Below, piece by piece: positions 5,414-5,450 of a stretch of 5,450 nucleotides of DNA. Source of the stretch: Bryobacterales bacterium (GTDB lineage Bacteria > Acidobacteriota > Terriglobia > Bryobacterales > Bryobacteraceae); the NCBI GenBank assembly GCA_003132905.1, contig PKZC01000296.1:1-5450 (forward strand). Direction: 5' to 3'. Under the pieces are notes generated by a model, which did no database searches, had not been told where the DNA came from, and saw only the letters and a list, made by a program, of their open reading frames with translations. A program made the position numbers and the translations under genes. Numbering within the stretch: the stretch's first letter is position 1; each line of letters opens with the position of its first letter.

Positions 5414-5417
5414 CATC

Positions 5418-5450
5418 ATGAGCCAAACCAAGATCGAAGTAATCTTGAAA
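5418..5450 (+). CDS. Start of an unidentified gene (3' end outside window)
   Basis: Eleven codons, MSQTKIEVILK, run off the right edge. The start is credible because of the strong Shine-Dalgarno sequence directly upstream. The fragment is too short to assign a family; it shows no signal peptide so far. It is divergent from the usp gene and shares its promoter region, so it may be part of the same stress-response group, but this is inferred from position only. Confidence 0.65.
   Translation, partial: MSQTKIEVILK

Larger units (their letters stand above)
5129..5417. promoter_or_regulatory. Divergent promoter region between usp and the next gene
   Basis: These 289 bases must hold the promoters of both divergent genes. 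Visible items are TTCCA-N10-TGGAA (5181-5200), 53-72 bases before the usp ATG; GCCTC/GAGGC (5204-5220); the palindromes TGGCGCGCCA (5225-5234) and CCGTACGG (5243-5250); and a 13-bp tandem repeat (5302-5327). For the right-hand gene a modest sigma-70 match is TTGTGA (5365-5370), 17 bases, TAGCGT (5388-5393). For usp I see no good match. Confidence 0.5.

Overview
The window most likely comes from an acidobacterium (Solibacter-like or a relative). The main reason is the first gene: the C-terminal part of a membrane Ser/Thr kinase whose extracytoplasmic half carries the N-terminal FANTT..DPVFDGTLRQGL-type block and ends in a TPR tail closing with DFLTLWKDADP.IPILKQAKAEYAKLQ. Kinases of this architecture are strongly expanded in Acidobacteria. 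The moderately high GC content, long intergenic gaps and the CBS-domain and tandem UspA genes further on fit the same group. This assignment rests on recalled family knowledge, not on a search.

Layout, left to right. Positions 1-2189 (+) hold the kinase/TPR protein, cut by the left edge. Positions 2190-2523 are mostly unassigned; they contain a possible small gene remnant (2235-2435) and an isolated perfect Shine-Dalgarno sequence. Positions 2524-3033 (+) encode a small predicted lipoprotein. Positions 3034-3603 are a 570-base non-coding stretch with many short hairpins, two imperfect repeat pairs and one operator-like palindrome. Positions 3604-4074 (+) encode a two-CBS-domain protein with a strong ribosome binding site. 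Positions 4075-4261 separate two convergent genes and hold two strong hairpins that look like terminators. Positions 4262-5128 (-) encode a tandem universal stress protein. Positions 5129-5417 are a divergent promoter region with a 13-bp tandem repeat. A further gene starts at 5418 (+) behind a strong Shine-Dalgarno sequence and runs off the right edge after 11 codons.

How the genes may work together: the kinase is probably an envelope sensor that signals inward. The CBS protein and the UspA protein are both adenine-nucleotide-binding families that often sit together in stress and low-oxygen regulons (compare Hrp1 and the Usp proteins of the mycobacterial DosR regulon), so the right half looks like a small energy- or redox-stress cluster. 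That link is inference from family and proximity. I see no mobile element, CRISPR array, tRNA or rRNA. I did not find a clearly novel system; the best leads are the structured region upstream of the CBS gene and the tandem repeat between usp and the last gene.
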